Source of the DNA: Brachybacterium muris | GTDB taxonomy: Bacteria; Actinomycetota; Actinomycetes; Actinomycetales; Dermabacteraceae | Direction: 5' to 3' | DNA: 64,000 bases | Assembly: GCF_016907455.1 (NCBI RefSeq) | Contig: NZ_JAFBCB010000001.1 | Location: forward strand, 806,001-870,000 | In this document: positions 36,809 to 46,023 of the stretch, piece by piece | Position numbering within the stretch: position 1 is the first letter of the stretch | How the letters are laid out: the number at the start of each line of letters is the position of its first letter | Translations under genes and position numbers: made by a program | Notes under the pieces: model-generated | What the model was told of the DNA's origin: nothing | Databases searched by the model: none | Seen by the model: the letters and a program-made list of their open reading frames with translations, nothing else

Positions 36809-39754
36809 ATGGCGACACGTACGTCTTCCCCCGCACGTGCGTCGAAAGGCTCCTCCCGGACCACCGCGTCCGGGACCTCGCGCACCAAGGGTGCCGCGAG
36901 CAGTGACCCCTCGGCGCTTCCGCTGCCGGTGCGCGCAGTGCGCTCCGGCTACCTCGCTCTGGCCCGGATGGTCGGCGGTTTCGTCCGCTCCATCGGTGTG
37001 CAGCGTTGGGAGGTGGCCCCCGAACTGCGCCGCGACGGCTACGCCCTGTTCCTGATGCTGCTGGCGGTCCTGGTGGCCGTGGTGGAGTGGTGGCAGGCCT
37101 CAGGCCCCGTCCTCGGCGCGGTGCACACCGTGGTCGCCGGCACCTTCGGCATCTCCTCGGTGGTGATCCCGCTGCTGATGGCCGGCTGGTCGATGCGCAT
37201 GTTCCGCCGCCCCGACCAGGTGCGAGCCAACTCCCGCATCGCGATCGGCATCGCGATCCTGCTCATCGCGATCTCCGCGATCGCCTCCGTCTCCGCGCGG
37301 CTTCCCGCGCCCGCTGACGGTATCGCGGCCCTGGCTCGCGGCGGCGGCGTTCTGGGCTACCTTGCCGCCGCGCCCCTGGAGGCGCTGCTGCCGCCGGTGG
37401 CCGTGATCGTGATCCACTCCCTGCTGATCGCCTTCGGGGTGCTGGTGCTGACCGCCACCCCCGTGGAGTCGATCCCTGCTCGGCTCCGCCACGTGTACGA
37501 CGCGATGGTGGGACGCAGCGAGGAGGAGGACGAGGAGCGTCTCGCCTTCGGCCTGCGGCCGCGCCGCGTGGACCCTGCCGTGCACGAGCAGGACACCACC
37601 GTGCAGCCGGCGGGCCGTCCCCGCCGTCGCAGCCGCCGTGAGAAGGAGGAGGCCGAGCGGGCCGCCGCCGAGGGGCGGGAGCCCTCGGGCGAGGAGCCCT
37701 TCGACTCCGCTGTCAGCACCGACGAGCCCGCCCCCCGCGGCCGCGGCTCCAAGCGTGCCGGGGCGAAGCCGGAGCGCCGTGACGCCACCGAGGTGTTCGA
37801 CGTGGTCGAGGACGAGAACCAGCGCGCCAAGACCTTCCCCAGAGGTGCCGCCGCCGCACCCGCCCCGACCAAGGCAGAGAAGACCGGTGCCGCCTCCGCC
37901 GCAGCCGGCGCACCGACCCGCGCCGAGAAGGCCGGCCCGAAGAAGGCCGCCGCGGCCTCCGATGCCAAGGACGAGGCCACCAAGGCCGAACTGGTGCCGC
38001 CGCCGATGGGTGACCTGCCGCGTGCGGGCGAGCAGCTGGAGCTGGCCGGTGACGTGGTCTACACCCTCCCGGACTCCTCGTACCTGCTGGAGGGCCCGCC
38101 CCACAAGACCCGCTCCGAGGCCAACGACCGCGTGGGCGAGGCCCTCGGTGAGGTGTTCGAGCAGTTCAATGTCAACGCCGAGGTGGTCGGCTTCTCCCGC
38201 GGGCCCACGGTGACCCGCTACGAGGTGGAGCTGGCCCCCGGCACCAAGGTCGAGAAGGTCACGGCCCTGGACAAGAACATCTCCTACGCCGTCGCCAGCG
38301 CGGACGTGCGCATCCTCTCGCCGATCCCCGGCAAGAAGGCCATCGGCATCGAGATCCCCAACGTGGACCGCGAGACGGTGGCCCTGGGCGATGTGCTGCG
38401 CAGCTCCGTGGCGCGCCGCAACGAGCACCCGATGGTGATGGGCGTGGGCAAGGACGTCGAGGGCGGCTACGTGGTTGCCAACCTCGCCAAGATGCCGCAC
38501 CTGCTGGTGGCCGGTGCCACCGGTGCCGGCAAGTCCAGCTTCGTCAACTCCATGATCACCTCGATCCTGATGCGCTCCACCCCGGAGGAGGTGCGCATGG
38601 TGCTGGTGGACCCCAAGCGCGTGGAGCTCACGATCTACGAGGGGATCCCGCACCTGATCACCCCGATCATCACCAACCCCAAGAAGGCCGCCGAGGCCCT
38701 CGAGTGGGTGGTGCGGGAGATGGACGCCCGCTACGACGACCTGGCCGCCTTCGGGTACAAGCACATCGACGACTTCAACAAGGCCGTCCGCGCCGGTGAG
38801 GTCAAGGCCCCTCCCGGCAGCGAGCGACGCATCGCCCCCTACCCGTACCTGCTGGTGGTGGTGGACGAGCTGGCCGACCTGATGATGGTGGCCCCCCGCG
38901 ACGTGGAGGCCTCGATCCAACGCATCACCCAGCTGGCCCGCGCGGCCGGCATCCACCTGGTGCTGGCGACCCAGCGGCCCAGCGTCGACGTGGTCACCGG
39001 CATCATCAAGGCCAACGTGCCCAGCCGCCTGGCCTTCGCCACCTCCTCCCTGCAGGACTCCCGGGTGATCCTGGACTCCGTGGGTGCGGAGAAGCTGATC
39101 GGTCAGGGCGACGCCCTGTTCCACCCGATGGGCAAGGCCAAGCCGATGCGTGTGCAGGGCGCCTGGGTCAACGAGTCGGAGATCCACAAGGTCGTCGACC
39201 ATGTGAAGACCCAGATGAAGCCCACCTACCGCGAGGACGTCACCGTCGCCGCGGCCAAGAAGCAGATCGACGACGACATCGGCGATGATCTCGACGTGCT
39301 GCTGCAGGCCGCCGAGCTGGTGGTCACCACCCAGTTCGGCTCCACCTCCATGCTGCAGCGCAAGCTGCGGGTGGGCTTCGCCAAGGCCGGTCGTCTGATG
39401 GACCTGCTGGAGTCCCGCGAGATCGTCGGCCCCTCCGAGGGCTCCAAGGCCCGCGACGTGCTGATCCACCCCGACGGCCTGGCCGGGGCCCTCGCCCGCA
39501 TCCGCGGCGAGGACGAGCCTGTTGCCGCTGCCCCGGGGGAGGACGTCGAGGCGTATGACGAGGGTGCGGTCGATGTCGAGGAGGAGTACGGCCCCGCCGA
39601 CGGCGATATCGACCACGAGCAGCAGCCGTCTGCGGGTGAGGACCGCTACGGCACGGACCCGCTGGCCGACGACGGCACGGAGCCGGCGACCGACTACTAC
39701 GACGAGGACGACCCGGAGGACGGTGAGGACGCATGGAGCCTCACCGGCCGCTGA
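36809..39754 (+). CDS. ftsK: DNA translocase FtsK/SpoIIIE
   Basis: FtsK pumps chromosomal DNA through the closing septum and aligns dif sites. It has 981 residues. A basic N-terminus and about four membrane helices (~70-220) come first, then a long charged Ala/Glu linker (~240-410). The RecA-like motor follows, with Walker A G569-ATGAGKS and LLVVVDELADLMM as Walker B. A C-terminal gamma winged-helix (FGSTSMLQRKLRVGFAKAGRLMD) would read KOPS sites. The last ~60 residues form a very acidic tail unusual in length. The ATG is one base after the predicted transcript start. Confidence 0.95.
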   Translation: MATRTSSPARASKGSSRTTASGTSRTKGAASSDPSALPLPVRAVRSGYLALARMVGGFVRSIGVQRWEVAPELRRDGYALFLMLLAVLVAVVEWWQASGPVLGAVHTVVAGTFGISSVVIPLLMAGWSMRMFRRPDQVRANSRIAIGIAILLIAISAIASVSARLPAPADGIAALARGGGVLGYLAAAPLEALLPPVAVIVIHSLLIAFGVLVLTATPVESIPARLRHVYDAMVGRSEEEDEERLAFGLRPRRVDPAVHEQDTTVQPAGRPRRRSRREKEEAERAAAEGREPSGEEPFDSAVSTDEPAPRGRGSKRAGAKPERRDATEVFDVVEDENQRAKTFPRGAAAAPAPTKAEKTGAASAAAGAPTRAEKAGPKKAAAASDAKDEATKAELVPPPMGDLPRAGEQLELAGDVVYTLPDSSYLLEGPPHKTRSEANDRVGEALGEVFEQFNVNAEVVGFSRGPTVTRYEVELAPGTKVEKVTALDKNISYAVASADVRILSPIPGKKAIGIEIPNVDRETVALGDVLRSSVARRNEHPMVMGVGKDVEGGYVVANLAKMPHLLVAGATGAGKSSFVNSMITSILMRSTPEEVRMVLVDPKRVELTIYEGIPHLITPIITNPKKAAEALEWVVREMDARYDDLAAFGYKHIDDFNKAVRAGEVKAPPGSERRIAPYPYLLVVVDELADLMMVAPRDVEASIQRITQLARAAGIHLVLATQRPSVDVVTGIIKANVPSRLAFATSSLQDSRVILDSVGAEKLIGQGDALFHPMGKAKPMRVQGAWVNESEIHKVVDHVKTQMKPTYREDVTVAAAKKQIDDDIGDDLDVLLQAAELVVTTQFGSTSMLQRKLRVGFAKAGRLMDLLESREIVGPSEGSKARDVLIHPDGLAGALARIRGEDEPVAAAPGEDVEAYDEGAVDVEEEYGPADGDIDHEQQPSAGEDRYGTDPLADDGTEPATDYYDEDDPEDGEDAWSLTGR

Positions 39755-39842
39755 TACCGCCCCCGTCGTCCGCCCCGGACGACCAGCGCGTCCGCACCGC
39801 ACCGCCCGACCTGTCGGGACCGCACAGACACCAGGAGCCCCG

Positions 39843-40442
39843 ATGACCGCCCCCCGCACGCAGCCCGTCCCGCTGTGGAACATCGCCAACATCCTCACCA
39901 TGGTGCGGATGGTCATGGTGCCGGTGTTCGTGGTGCTGGCGGTGATGTACCCCGACTCGGTGGGTGGACGGATCCTGGTCACCGCGGTGTTCGTGATCGC
40001 GATGCTCACGGACCTGGCCGACGGGCACCTGGCCCGCTCCCGCAGCCTGATCACCGACTTCGGCAAGATCATGGACCCCATCGCCGACAAGGCGATGACC
40101 GGCGCGGCGCTGGTGATGCTGTCGGTGTGGGACTACGTGCCGTGGTGGATGACCGTGCTGATCCTGGTGCGGGAGTTCGGCATCACGATCATGCGGTTCA
40201 CCATCCTGAAGTACGGGGCGCTGCCGGCGAACTGGGCCGGCAAGGCCAAGACCGTGGTGCAGACCGTCGCCATCACCTTCTGCCTGATGCCCTTCGAGCT
40301 GTGGTGGGGCCCGGCGAAGTGGATCGGCCTGGCCCTGGTGCTGCTGGCGGTGGTGCTCACCGTCTGGTCGGGCTTGGTGAACCTCAAGGACGGGCTGCGC
40401 CTGCGTCGCGAGGCCCTCGCCGGTCCCGGCGCCGGTCTCTGA
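39843..40442 (+). CDS. pgsA: CDP-diacylglycerol-glycerol-3-phosphate 3-phosphatidyltransferase
   Basis: PgsA makes phosphatidylglycerol phosphate at the membrane. It has 199 residues and about five hydrophobic helices. The CDP-alcohol phosphotransferase signature D-G-x2-A-R-x8-G-x3-D-x3-D is complete: DLADGHLARSRSLITDFGKI followed by MDPIAD (Asp60-Gly61 onwards). CAGGAG lies before the ATG. It follows ftsK and precedes cinA with 13 bases, a conserved order. Confidence 0.93.
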   Translation: MTAPRTQPVPLWNIANILTMVRMVMVPVFVVLAVMYPDSVGGRILVTAVFVIAMLTDLADGHLARSRSLITDFGKIMDPIADKAMTGAALVMLSVWDYVPWWMTVLILVREFGITIMRFTILKYGALPANWAGKAKTVVQTVAITFCLMPFELWWGPAKWIGLALVLLAVVLTVWSGLVNLKDGLRLRREALAGPGAGL

Positions 40443-40455
40443 GGCCGTCGATCCC

Positions 40456-40953
40456 ATGGCCGCGGAGCGACCGGACCCCGCCCCCGTGATCGCCGCCGCC
40501 GCGGCACGGGAGCTCACCATCGCCACCGCGGAGTCCCTCACCGCCGGGGCCCTGGTGGCACGGCTGGTGGACGTGCCAGGGTCCAGTGCCGTGGTCGCCG
40601 GGGGAGCGGCCTGCTACTCGTACACCGCCAAGGAGCGGGTGCTCGGGGTCGACGCCTCACTGCTGGAGACCGACGGTGCGGTCAGCGCCGAGGTGGCGCT
40701 CCAGATGGCTGCAGGAGCGCGTGCGCTGTACGCCGCGGACCTCGCGGTCGCCACCACGGGCGTGGCAGGCCCCGGCCCGGACGCCAGGGGTGTGCCCGCC
40801 GGCACAGTGTTCCTCGCGGTGGACCGGGCAGGGGAAGAACCGGTGGTCCAGCAGCTGCAGCTGACCGGGAGCCGCAGCGACGTCCGTGTGGCCACGGTCG
40901 ATGCCGCCGTGGAACTGCTGCTGCGCGCCCTGGGCGAGGCCGGACGACGCTGA
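40456..40953 (+). CDS. pncC: CinA C-terminal domain protein, nicotinamide-nucleotide amidase type
   Basis: A 165-residue stand-alone CinA C-terminal (PncC) domain. This family deamidates nicotinamide mononucleotide in the NAD salvage cycle. Seen: TIATAESLTAGALVARLVDVPGSS, GGAACYSYTAKERVLGV and ATTGVAGPGPDARGVPAGTVF, all typical. It lacks the N-terminal molybdopterin-like half of full CinA, as usual in actinobacteria. Likely cotranscribed with pgsA. Confidence 0.9.
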   Translation: MAAERPDPAPVIAAAAARELTIATAESLTAGALVARLVDVPGSSAVVAGGAACYSYTAKERVLGVDASLLETDGAVSAEVALQMAAGARALYAADLAVATTGVAGPGPDARGVPAGTVFLAVDRAGEEPVVQQLQLTGSRSDVRVATVDAAVELLLRALGEAGRR

Positions 40954-41003
40954 ACGCAGGCCGCCCGTCCACAATTCCCAGCCACCTCGAGACGACGGCC
41001 ACT

Positions 41004-41009
41004 ATGATC
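41004..41009 (+). promoter_or_regulatory. -10 element for clgR
   Basis: TATGAT predicts a start near 41016 and a ~103-base leader before the clgR ATG. The leader contains the imperfectly flanked palindrome GCGCTcacgcAGCGC at 41066-41080. Confidence 0.55.
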
Positions 41010-41118
41010 TGGGAACACTTGTATGGGTGAGGGCGTTGTGGAGAGCACGATGAACCTGATGTTCAGCGCTCACGCAGCGCACTACGCACAGCACCACCAG
41101 AGGAAGGGAGGGAGAGCC

Positions 41119-41424
41119 ATGGCACTGTTCCGCCACGAGCTGGGTGACGTCCTGCGGGATGCACGCCGCTCCCAGGGTCGTACCCTGCGGCAGGTGTCCT
41201 CCGACGCCCGCGTGTCCCTCGGCTACCTCAGCGAGATCGAGCGCGGCCAGAAGGAAGCCTCCAGCGAACTGCTGGTCTCGGTCACCGATGCCCTCGGGCT
41301 GCCGCTGTCCTTCGTCTTGCGGGAGGTCTCCGACCGCATCGCCGTCGCCGAGGGCGTGTCTGTCCCGGACACCGTGCCCGACGAGCTCACCGACGCCGCC
41401 GGCCCCCTGGTCGGCGCCCGCTGA
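41119..41424 (+). CDS. clgR: ClgR-type XRE-family transcriptional regulator
   Basis: A 101-residue helix-turn-helix regulator. [30 protein letters not shown] is almost the ClgR consensus; in Streptomyces, Corynebacterium and Mycobacterium ClgR activates clp protease genes and other stress genes. The XRE HTH spans ~10-65. ATG 41119 has GGGAGGGAG ahead; an upstream in-frame start would add a stretch that overlaps the leader hairpin. Position between cinA and DUF3046/recA is conserved. Confidence 0.88.
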   Translation: MALFRHELGDVLRDARRSQGRTLRQVSSDARVSLGYLSEIERGQKEASSELLVSVTDALGLPLSFVLREVSDRIAVAEGVSVPDTVPDELTDAAGPLVGAR

Positions 41425-41425
41425 G

Positions 41426-41647
41426 GTGCGGCGCAGCGAGTTCGGCGAACTGGCCGACCACGTCTTCGGGCCTGCGCTGGCCCGCACCTATGTCCGCGAT
41501 CTGGTGCTCGAACCGATCGGCGGTCGCACTGCCGAGCAGGCCCTCGACGAGGGCCTGCCGGTGCGTGCGGTGTGGACTGCGCTGTGCGATGAGCTCGATG
41601 TGCCGGAATCCGCACGCTGGGAGGTCCCGCCCGAGCAGCGGCGCTGA
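41426..41647 (+). CDS. DUF3046 small protein
   Basis: A 73-residue protein starting at GTG 41426, one base after the clgR stop, and reading VRRSEFGELADHVFGPALAR and then VLEPIGGRTAEQALDEGLPVR and VWTALCDELDVP. This is the DUF3046 family, found just ahead of recA in actinobacteria and of unknown function. A longer frame upstream only overlaps clgR and is not used. The tight spacing to clgR suggests cotranscription. Confidence 0.85.
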   Translation: MRRSEFGELADHVFGPALARTYVRDLVLEPIGGRTAEQALDEGLPVRAVWTALCDELDVPESARWEVPPEQRR

Positions 41648-41730
41648 TCGGGCACCGGGGCAGTCCCTGGGGGCTTCCCGAGCCCCTCGGGTGCGACACG
41701 CGGGGGATCCGGTCGTGCGACACATTCGTT

Positions 41731-41746
41731 TCGAACGCTTGTTCGG
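41731..41746. promoter_or_regulatory. LexA (SOS) box at the recA promoter
   Basis: TCGAACgcttGTTCGG fits the Gram-positive/actinobacterial SOS consensus CGAAC-N4-GTTCG exactly at the ten conserved bases. It abuts the -10 element at 41748, so bound LexA would block polymerase. Confidence 0.88.
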
Positions 41747-41747
41747 G

Positions 41748-41753
41748 TACAGT
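41748..41753 (+). promoter_or_regulatory. -10 element for recA
   Basis: TACAGT predicts a start near 41760 and a ~144-base leader before recA. It lies 2 bases from the SOS box. Confidence 0.6.
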
Positions 41754-41903
41754 GATCCGCGACGGACCCTTCGACCCCACGTTCCTCCCCAATGCCCTGT
41801 GATCCACAGTGAGACCGGGGCGGCGTGGATTGTCGGAGCCCCCGCCTAGTGTGGCCGCACGGTCAGCACGCCGGCACCCCGGCCCTCTGGAAGGAATCCA
41901 CTC

Positions 41904-42998
41904 ATGCCCGCACCGAAGAACGCCCCGAAGGACCGCGCGTCCTCCCTTGACGCCGCTCTCGCCCAGATCGACCGCCAGTTCGGCAAGGGCTCGATCATGC
42001 GCCTCGGGGACGACACCCGCCCGCCGGTCGAGGTGATCCCCACCGGTTCCGTCGCCCTGGATGCCGCACTCGGCATCGGCGGCCTGCCCCGTGGCCGCAT
42101 CGTGGAGATCTACGGCCCGGAGTCCTCCGGCAAGACCACCGTCGCCCTCCACGCCGTGGCCAACGCCCAGCGCAACGGCGGCATCGCCGCGTTCATCGAC
42201 GCCGAGCACGCGATGGACCCGGAGTACGCCAAGAAGCTCGGCGTGGACACCGACGCCCTGCTGGTCTCCCAGCCGGACACCGGCGAGCAGGCCCTGGAGA
42301 TCACCGACATGCTGGTGCGCTCGGGCGCACTGGACGTGATCGTGATCGACTCCGTGGCCGCACTGGTGCCCAAGGCCGAGATCGAGGGCGAGATGGGTGA
42401 CTCCCACGTGGGCCTGCAGGCGCGCCTGATGTCCCAGGCCCTGCGCAAGCTCACCGGTGCGCTGTCCTCCACCAACACCACCGCCATCTTCATCAACCAG
42501 CTGCGCGAGAAGATCGGCGTGTTCTTCGGCAGCCCGGAGACCACCACCGGCGGCAAGGCACTGAAGTTCTACGCCTCGGTGCGCATGGACATCCGCCGCA
42601 TCGAGACCCTCAAGTCCGGCCAGGACTCCGTGGGCAACCGCACCCGCGTCAAGGTCGTGAAGAACAAGATGGCACCGCCCTTCAAGCAGGCCGAGTTCGA
42701 CATCCTCTACGGGGTGGGCATCTCCCGCGAGGGCAGCCTGATCGACCTCGGCGTCGAGCACGGCATCGTGCGCAAGTCCGGTGCCTGGTTCACCTACGAG
42801 GGGGATCAGCTGGGCCAGGGCAAGGAGAACTCCCGCCAGTTCCTCAAGGACAACCCGGACCTCGCCGCTGAGATCGAGGACAAGATCCTGCGTGCCCTCG
42901 GCGTGGGCCCCTACGCCGCCGAGCAGGCGGGGGATTCCGCCGAAGACGCCCTCGGTGAGGACGAGTTCCTCGACGAGGACGTCCCGGCCACCATCTGA
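41904..42998 (+). CDS. recA: recombinase RecA
   Basis: RecA drives homologous strand exchange and stimulates LexA self-cleavage. It has 364 residues. Walker A is G71-PESSGKT-78, with [20 protein letters not shown] (loop 1 side) and [20 protein letters not shown] in the core; the acidic C-terminal tail is typical. CTGGAAGGAA precedes the ATG. recX follows after 3 bases. It has no intein in its coding region. Confidence 0.98.
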   Translation: MPAPKNAPKDRASSLDAALAQIDRQFGKGSIMRLGDDTRPPVEVIPTGSVALDAALGIGGLPRGRIVEIYGPESSGKTTVALHAVANAQRNGGIAAFIDAEHAMDPEYAKKLGVDTDALLVSQPDTGEQALEITDMLVRSGALDVIVIDSVAALVPKAEIEGEMGDSHVGLQARLMSQALRKLTGALSSTNTTAIFINQLREKIGVFFGSPETTTGGKALKFYASVRMDIRRIETLKSGQDSVGNRTRVKVVKNKMAPPFKQAEFDILYGVGISREGSLIDLGVEHGIVRKSGAWFTYEGDQLGQGKENSRQFLKDNPDLAAEIEDKILRALGVGPYAAEQAGDSAEDALGEDEFLDEDVPATI

Positions 42999-43001
42999 TC
43001 C

Positions 43002-43634
43002 GTGCGGTCGGAACCTGCCTCCCAGGCCCAGGCCCAGGCCCAGGCCCGGGCGACGGCTCAGGAGCGGCTGCGGGAGCGCACCAGGGAGATCCTGGAGCGC
43101 CCCCGCGCCGCCCCGCACCCGGAGGCCGCGGCCCGCGAGAAGGCCGTGGTGCACGAATGCCGCTACCTGATGCGGCTGCTGTCCACCCGCCGGCGCTCGG
43201 CGGGGGAGATGCGGCAGCGCCTGGAGCAGCGCGCGGTGCCCGCCGCCATCGCCCACGAGGCGATGGCCCGCATCGACCGGGCCGGGCTGGTGGACGATGC
43301 CGCCTTCGCCCGCGAATGGGTCACCCAGCGCCGCGATCTGCGGGCACTGAGCGATGAGGCCCTGCGGCGGGAGCTGCGGGCGCGCGAGGTGGGGGATGCG
43401 CACATCGACAAGGCCCTCGCCATCGGTGGCCCCGGGGATGAGGAGCAGCGTTGCCGCGAACTGGTGCGCACGCGGCTCCGCCCCGAGCAGCACCGCCTCG
43501 ACGACGACCCTGACGGGGCGCATCGGCGCCGGATGGCACGCCGCCTGGACGCCCTGCTCACCCGCAGGGGCTACCCGGGCGACCTCGCCGTGCGCGTGAT
43601 CTCCAGCGAGCTGCGGGACGCCACCACGCAGTGA
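43002..43634 (+). CDS. recX: regulatory protein RecX
   Basis: RecX modulates RecA filaments. It has 210 residues, with the three-helix repeats of the family visible in CRYLMRLLSTRRRSAGEMRQRL, RIDRAGLVDDAAFAREWV and ALSDEALRRELRAREVGD. The GTG start is 3 bases after recA. Codons 6-15 are a short Gln-Ala tract from a hexanucleotide repeat (CCCAGG four times at 43021-43044). Confidence 0.9.
   Translation: MRSEPASQAQAQAQARATAQERLRERTREILERPRAAPHPEAAAREKAVVHECRYLMRLLSTRRRSAGEMRQRLEQRAVPAAIAHEAMARIDRAGLVDDAAFAREWVTQRRDLRALSDEALRRELRAREVGDAHIDKALAIGGPGDEEQRCRELVRTRLRPEQHRLDDDPDGAHRRRMARRLDALLTRRGYPGDLAVRVISSELRDATTQ
43021..43044 (+). repeat. hexanucleotide tandem repeat in recX
   Basis: Four perfect copies of CCCAGG encode alternating Ala-Gln near the RecX N-terminus, followed by a CCCGGG variant. 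Slippage would change length in whole codon pairs without breaking the frame. Confidence 0.8.
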
Positions 43635-43675
43635 ACCTCACGCCACAGGCCCCGTAGGGCACCACCGGCACGCCG

Positions 43676-43681
43676 TACCCT
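43676..43681 (+). promoter_or_regulatory. -10 element for miaB
   Basis: TACCCT predicts a start near 43688, three bases before the miaB ATG, so the transcript would be nearly leaderless. Confidence 0.45.
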
Positions 43682-44293
43682 GGATCCACCATGAGCACCA
43701 CCACCGCCACCAGCACCGCAGACCTCACCTCGAACGCGCCGCGCGGCACCTATCAGGTGCGCACCTTCGGCTGCCAGATGAACGTCCACGACTCCGAGCG
43801 CCTCACCGGCCTGCTCGAGGAGTCCGGCTACGTCGCGGCCCCGGCCGATGCCGACGCCAAGAAGGGTGAGGTGGACGTGGTGGTCTTCAACACCTGCGCG
43901 GTGCGGGAGAACGCCGACAACAAGCTCTACGGGAACCTCGGTGCCCTGCGGCCCGCCAAGGACGCCCACCCCGGCATGCAGATCGCGATCGGCGGGTGCC
44001 TGGCCCAGAAGGACCGCGCCACCATCGTCGAGCGCGCCCCCTGGGTGGATGTCGTCTTCGGCACCCACAACATCGGCTCCCTGCCGGTGCTGCTGGACCG
44101 TGCCCGGCACAACGCCGAGGCACAGGTGGAGATCCTCGAGTCCCTCGAGGTGTTCCCCTCCACCCTGCCCACCCGGCGCGAATCCGCCTACGCCGCCTGG
44201 GTGTCCATCAGCGTGGGCTGCAACAACACCTGCACCTTCTGCATCGTCCCCGCCCTGCGCGGCAAGGAGAAGGATCGCCGCCCCGGCGACGTG

Positions 44294-44298
44294 CTCGC
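44294..44298. repeat. left copy of the 5-bp target-site duplication
   Basis: CTCGC directly before the left end of the element; the same five bases follow the right end at 46880-46884. Five bases is a normal duplication size for IS21-type elements. Confidence 0.88.
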
Positions 44299-44308
44299 TG
44301 AATATTCG
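44299..44308 (+). repeat. left terminal inverted repeat of the IS21-family element
   Basis: TGAATATTCG, matched at 9 of 10 bases by the reverse complement of the right end (TGAGTATTCG). It begins with TG. Inside it the left end holds two related blocks around GTCGTTCGGGACC and GTCGTTGGGGCC, as expected for the multiple transposase-binding repeats of this family. Confidence 0.85.
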
Positions 44309-44460
44309 CCTCGCTGGGGTCCGCTGATCGAGGGTTCGGGTGCCACGTCGCTGCCGTAGCGGTGGCGTCGTTCGGGACCACCAGTGGTGTCGTTGGGGCC
44401 GCTCTGTCTACGCTCCTTCCGCCGTGTGTATAGGGCACGCGGCGGAAGGAGCAATCTGGA

Positions 44461-46023
44461 ATGGTACGGAAGATCAGGGCGAAGCTGGTGCTCCAGCTGC
44501 GCGCAGAAGGTCTGTCGGGGCGAGCGATTTCGTCCTCGCAGGGCATGTCCCGCAAGTCCGTGAGGGCGGTGTTCGAGGCCGCTGACGCTGCAGGGATCGG
44601 GTGGGGCGATATCGCGGACGTCGCCGATGAGCAGGTGTATGCCCGGTTGTTCCCGGGCCGGGGCGAGCACGAGAGCGTGTTCGCACAGCCGGACTGGGAA
44701 CAGGTCCATCGAGAGATGGCCAGGGTCGGCGTGACGCTGAAGCTGTTGCACGGCGAGTACTTCGACGCGACCACGGCGGCTGGGGATCCGGCGATGGGGT
44801 ATGACCGGTTTTGCCGCACCTACCAGCACCACGTCATGGTCACCGGTGCCGCTTCGAGAGTCGGTCACAAGGCCGGCCAGAGCGTGGAGGTCGACTGGTC
44901 CGGCCCCACGATGGAGCTGGCCGATCCGGTCACCGGCGAGGTCTCGAAGGTGTTCTTGTTCGTTGCCTGCCTGCCTTTTTCTCGTTACGCGTTCTGCTTC
45001 CCGGCGCTGGATATGCGCCAGGAGTCCTGGCTGCGAGCGCACGTAGCGATGTTCGAGGCGCTGGGCGGGACGGTCCCGAGGATCGTTCCGGACAACCTCA
45101 AGACCGGTGTGGTGAAGCACCCCCGCGAGGGCGAGATCGTCCTGAACGATGCGTATCGCGAGATGGCAGCGCATTACTCGGCGGCGGTGCTCCCGGGGAG
45201 GGTGCGGAAACCGAAAGACAAGGCGAGCGTGGAGAACACCGTCGCGCACGTCGCGACCTGGGTCATCGCCGGGCTGCGGGATCAGCGATTCACGTCCCTG
45301 CCCGAACTTGCAGCCGCCATCGGGCAGCGGATGGAGGCCTATAACGCGGAGCCGTTCCAGAAGCGGCCCGGATCCCGCGCCAGCGTGTTCGACGCGGAGG
45401 AGCGGCCGCTGCTGACGCCGCTGCCGGCGGTGCCCTACGAGATCTCGACATGGCACTACGGACGACGAGTGGGCAGGAACGGGCACGTCACGTTCGCGCG
45501 GAACTTCTACTCCGCGCCGTTCGCGCACATCGGCGCGAAGGTCGATCTGCGCATCACGGCCCGGACGCTGGAGATCTATCAGGGCAGCCAGCGACTGACC
45601 AGTCACCTGCTGCTCCCGGAGACCGCGAGCAATGAGTACCGCACCAACGACGCGGACCTACCTGCGGGCGAGCGTTTCCAGGCCTGGGACGCGCAGAGGG
45701 TGCGGGCGTGGGCAGATCGGGTCGGGCCGGCCACGGTGATCGTGATCCAGCGGATCTTCGAGTCCGTGCCGATCGTGGAACAGGGCCTGGATCCCGCGTT
45801 GGCGGTGCTACGGCTCTCTCGCCGCTTCTCCGTAGATCGGGTCGAGGCGGCCTGCGCACTCGCGCTGACGGGACGGGTCCGTTCACCGCGCTATGCGCAT
45901 CTGCACCCGATCTTGGCCACCGGGCAGGACAAGGTCGCCGCCCTGCGTCCACCCCGCGAGGAACCCGCGGAAGACGGCGGATACGTCCGTGGCGCCGACT
46001 ACTACGCCGGAGGTGTCCGGTGA
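44461..46023 (+). CDS. istA: IS21-family transposase IstA
   Basis: A 520-residue DDE transposase. The N-terminus has an HTH region (KIRAKLVLQLRAEGLSGRAI, SQGMSRKSVRAVFEAADAAG). The rve-type integrase core shows Asp145 (VEVDWSG), Asp211 (VPDNLKTG) and Glu258 (KASVENTVAHV), in the expected order. The C-terminal beta-rich domain follows (NGHVTFARNFYSAPFAHIGAKV). ATG 44461 has GGAAGGAG about 10 bases ahead. It works with IstB for strand transfer. The TGA overlaps the istB GTG. Confidence 0.95.
   Translation: MVRKIRAKLVLQLRAEGLSGRAISSSQGMSRKSVRAVFEAADAAGIGWGDIADVADEQVYARLFPGRGEHESVFAQPDWEQVHREMARVGVTLKLLHGEYFDATTAAGDPAMGYDRFCRTYQHHVMVTGAASRVGHKAGQSVEVDWSGPTMELADPVTGEVSKVFLFVACLPFSRYAFCFPALDMRQESWLRAHVAMFEALGGTVPRIVPDNLKTGVVKHPREGEIVLNDAYREMAAHYSAAVLPGRVRKPKDKASVENTVAHVATWVIAGLRDQRFTSLPELAAAIGQRMEAYNAEPFQKRPGSRASVFDAEERPLLTPLPAVPYEISTWHYGRRVGRNGHVTFARNFYSAPFAHIGAKVDLRITARTLEIYQGSQRLTSHLLLPETASNEYRTNDADLPAGERFQAWDAQRVRAWADRVGPATVIVIQRIFESVPIVEQGLDPALAVLRLSRRFSVDRVEAACALALTGRVRSPRYAHLHPILATGQDKVAALRPPREEPAEDGGYVRGADYYAGGVR

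Larger units (their letters stand above)
43691..44359 (+). pseudogene. miaB: miaB 5' fragment (N-terminal and first radical-SAM part)
   Basis: This fragment encodes about 202 native residues including all six cluster cysteines, then about 20 residues read from the left end of the element (ending ATSLP) to a stop at 44357-44359. The truncated protein lacks most of the radical-SAM barrel and the TRAM domain and is unlikely to be active. Confidence 0.88.

Noticed and set aside
37100..40090. A 996-codon open frame on the reverse strand across ftsK
   Set aside because: It is antisense to a clear ftsK-pgsA region, has a His/Gly/Leu-rich composition typical of shadow frames in GC-rich DNA, and no recognisable domain.
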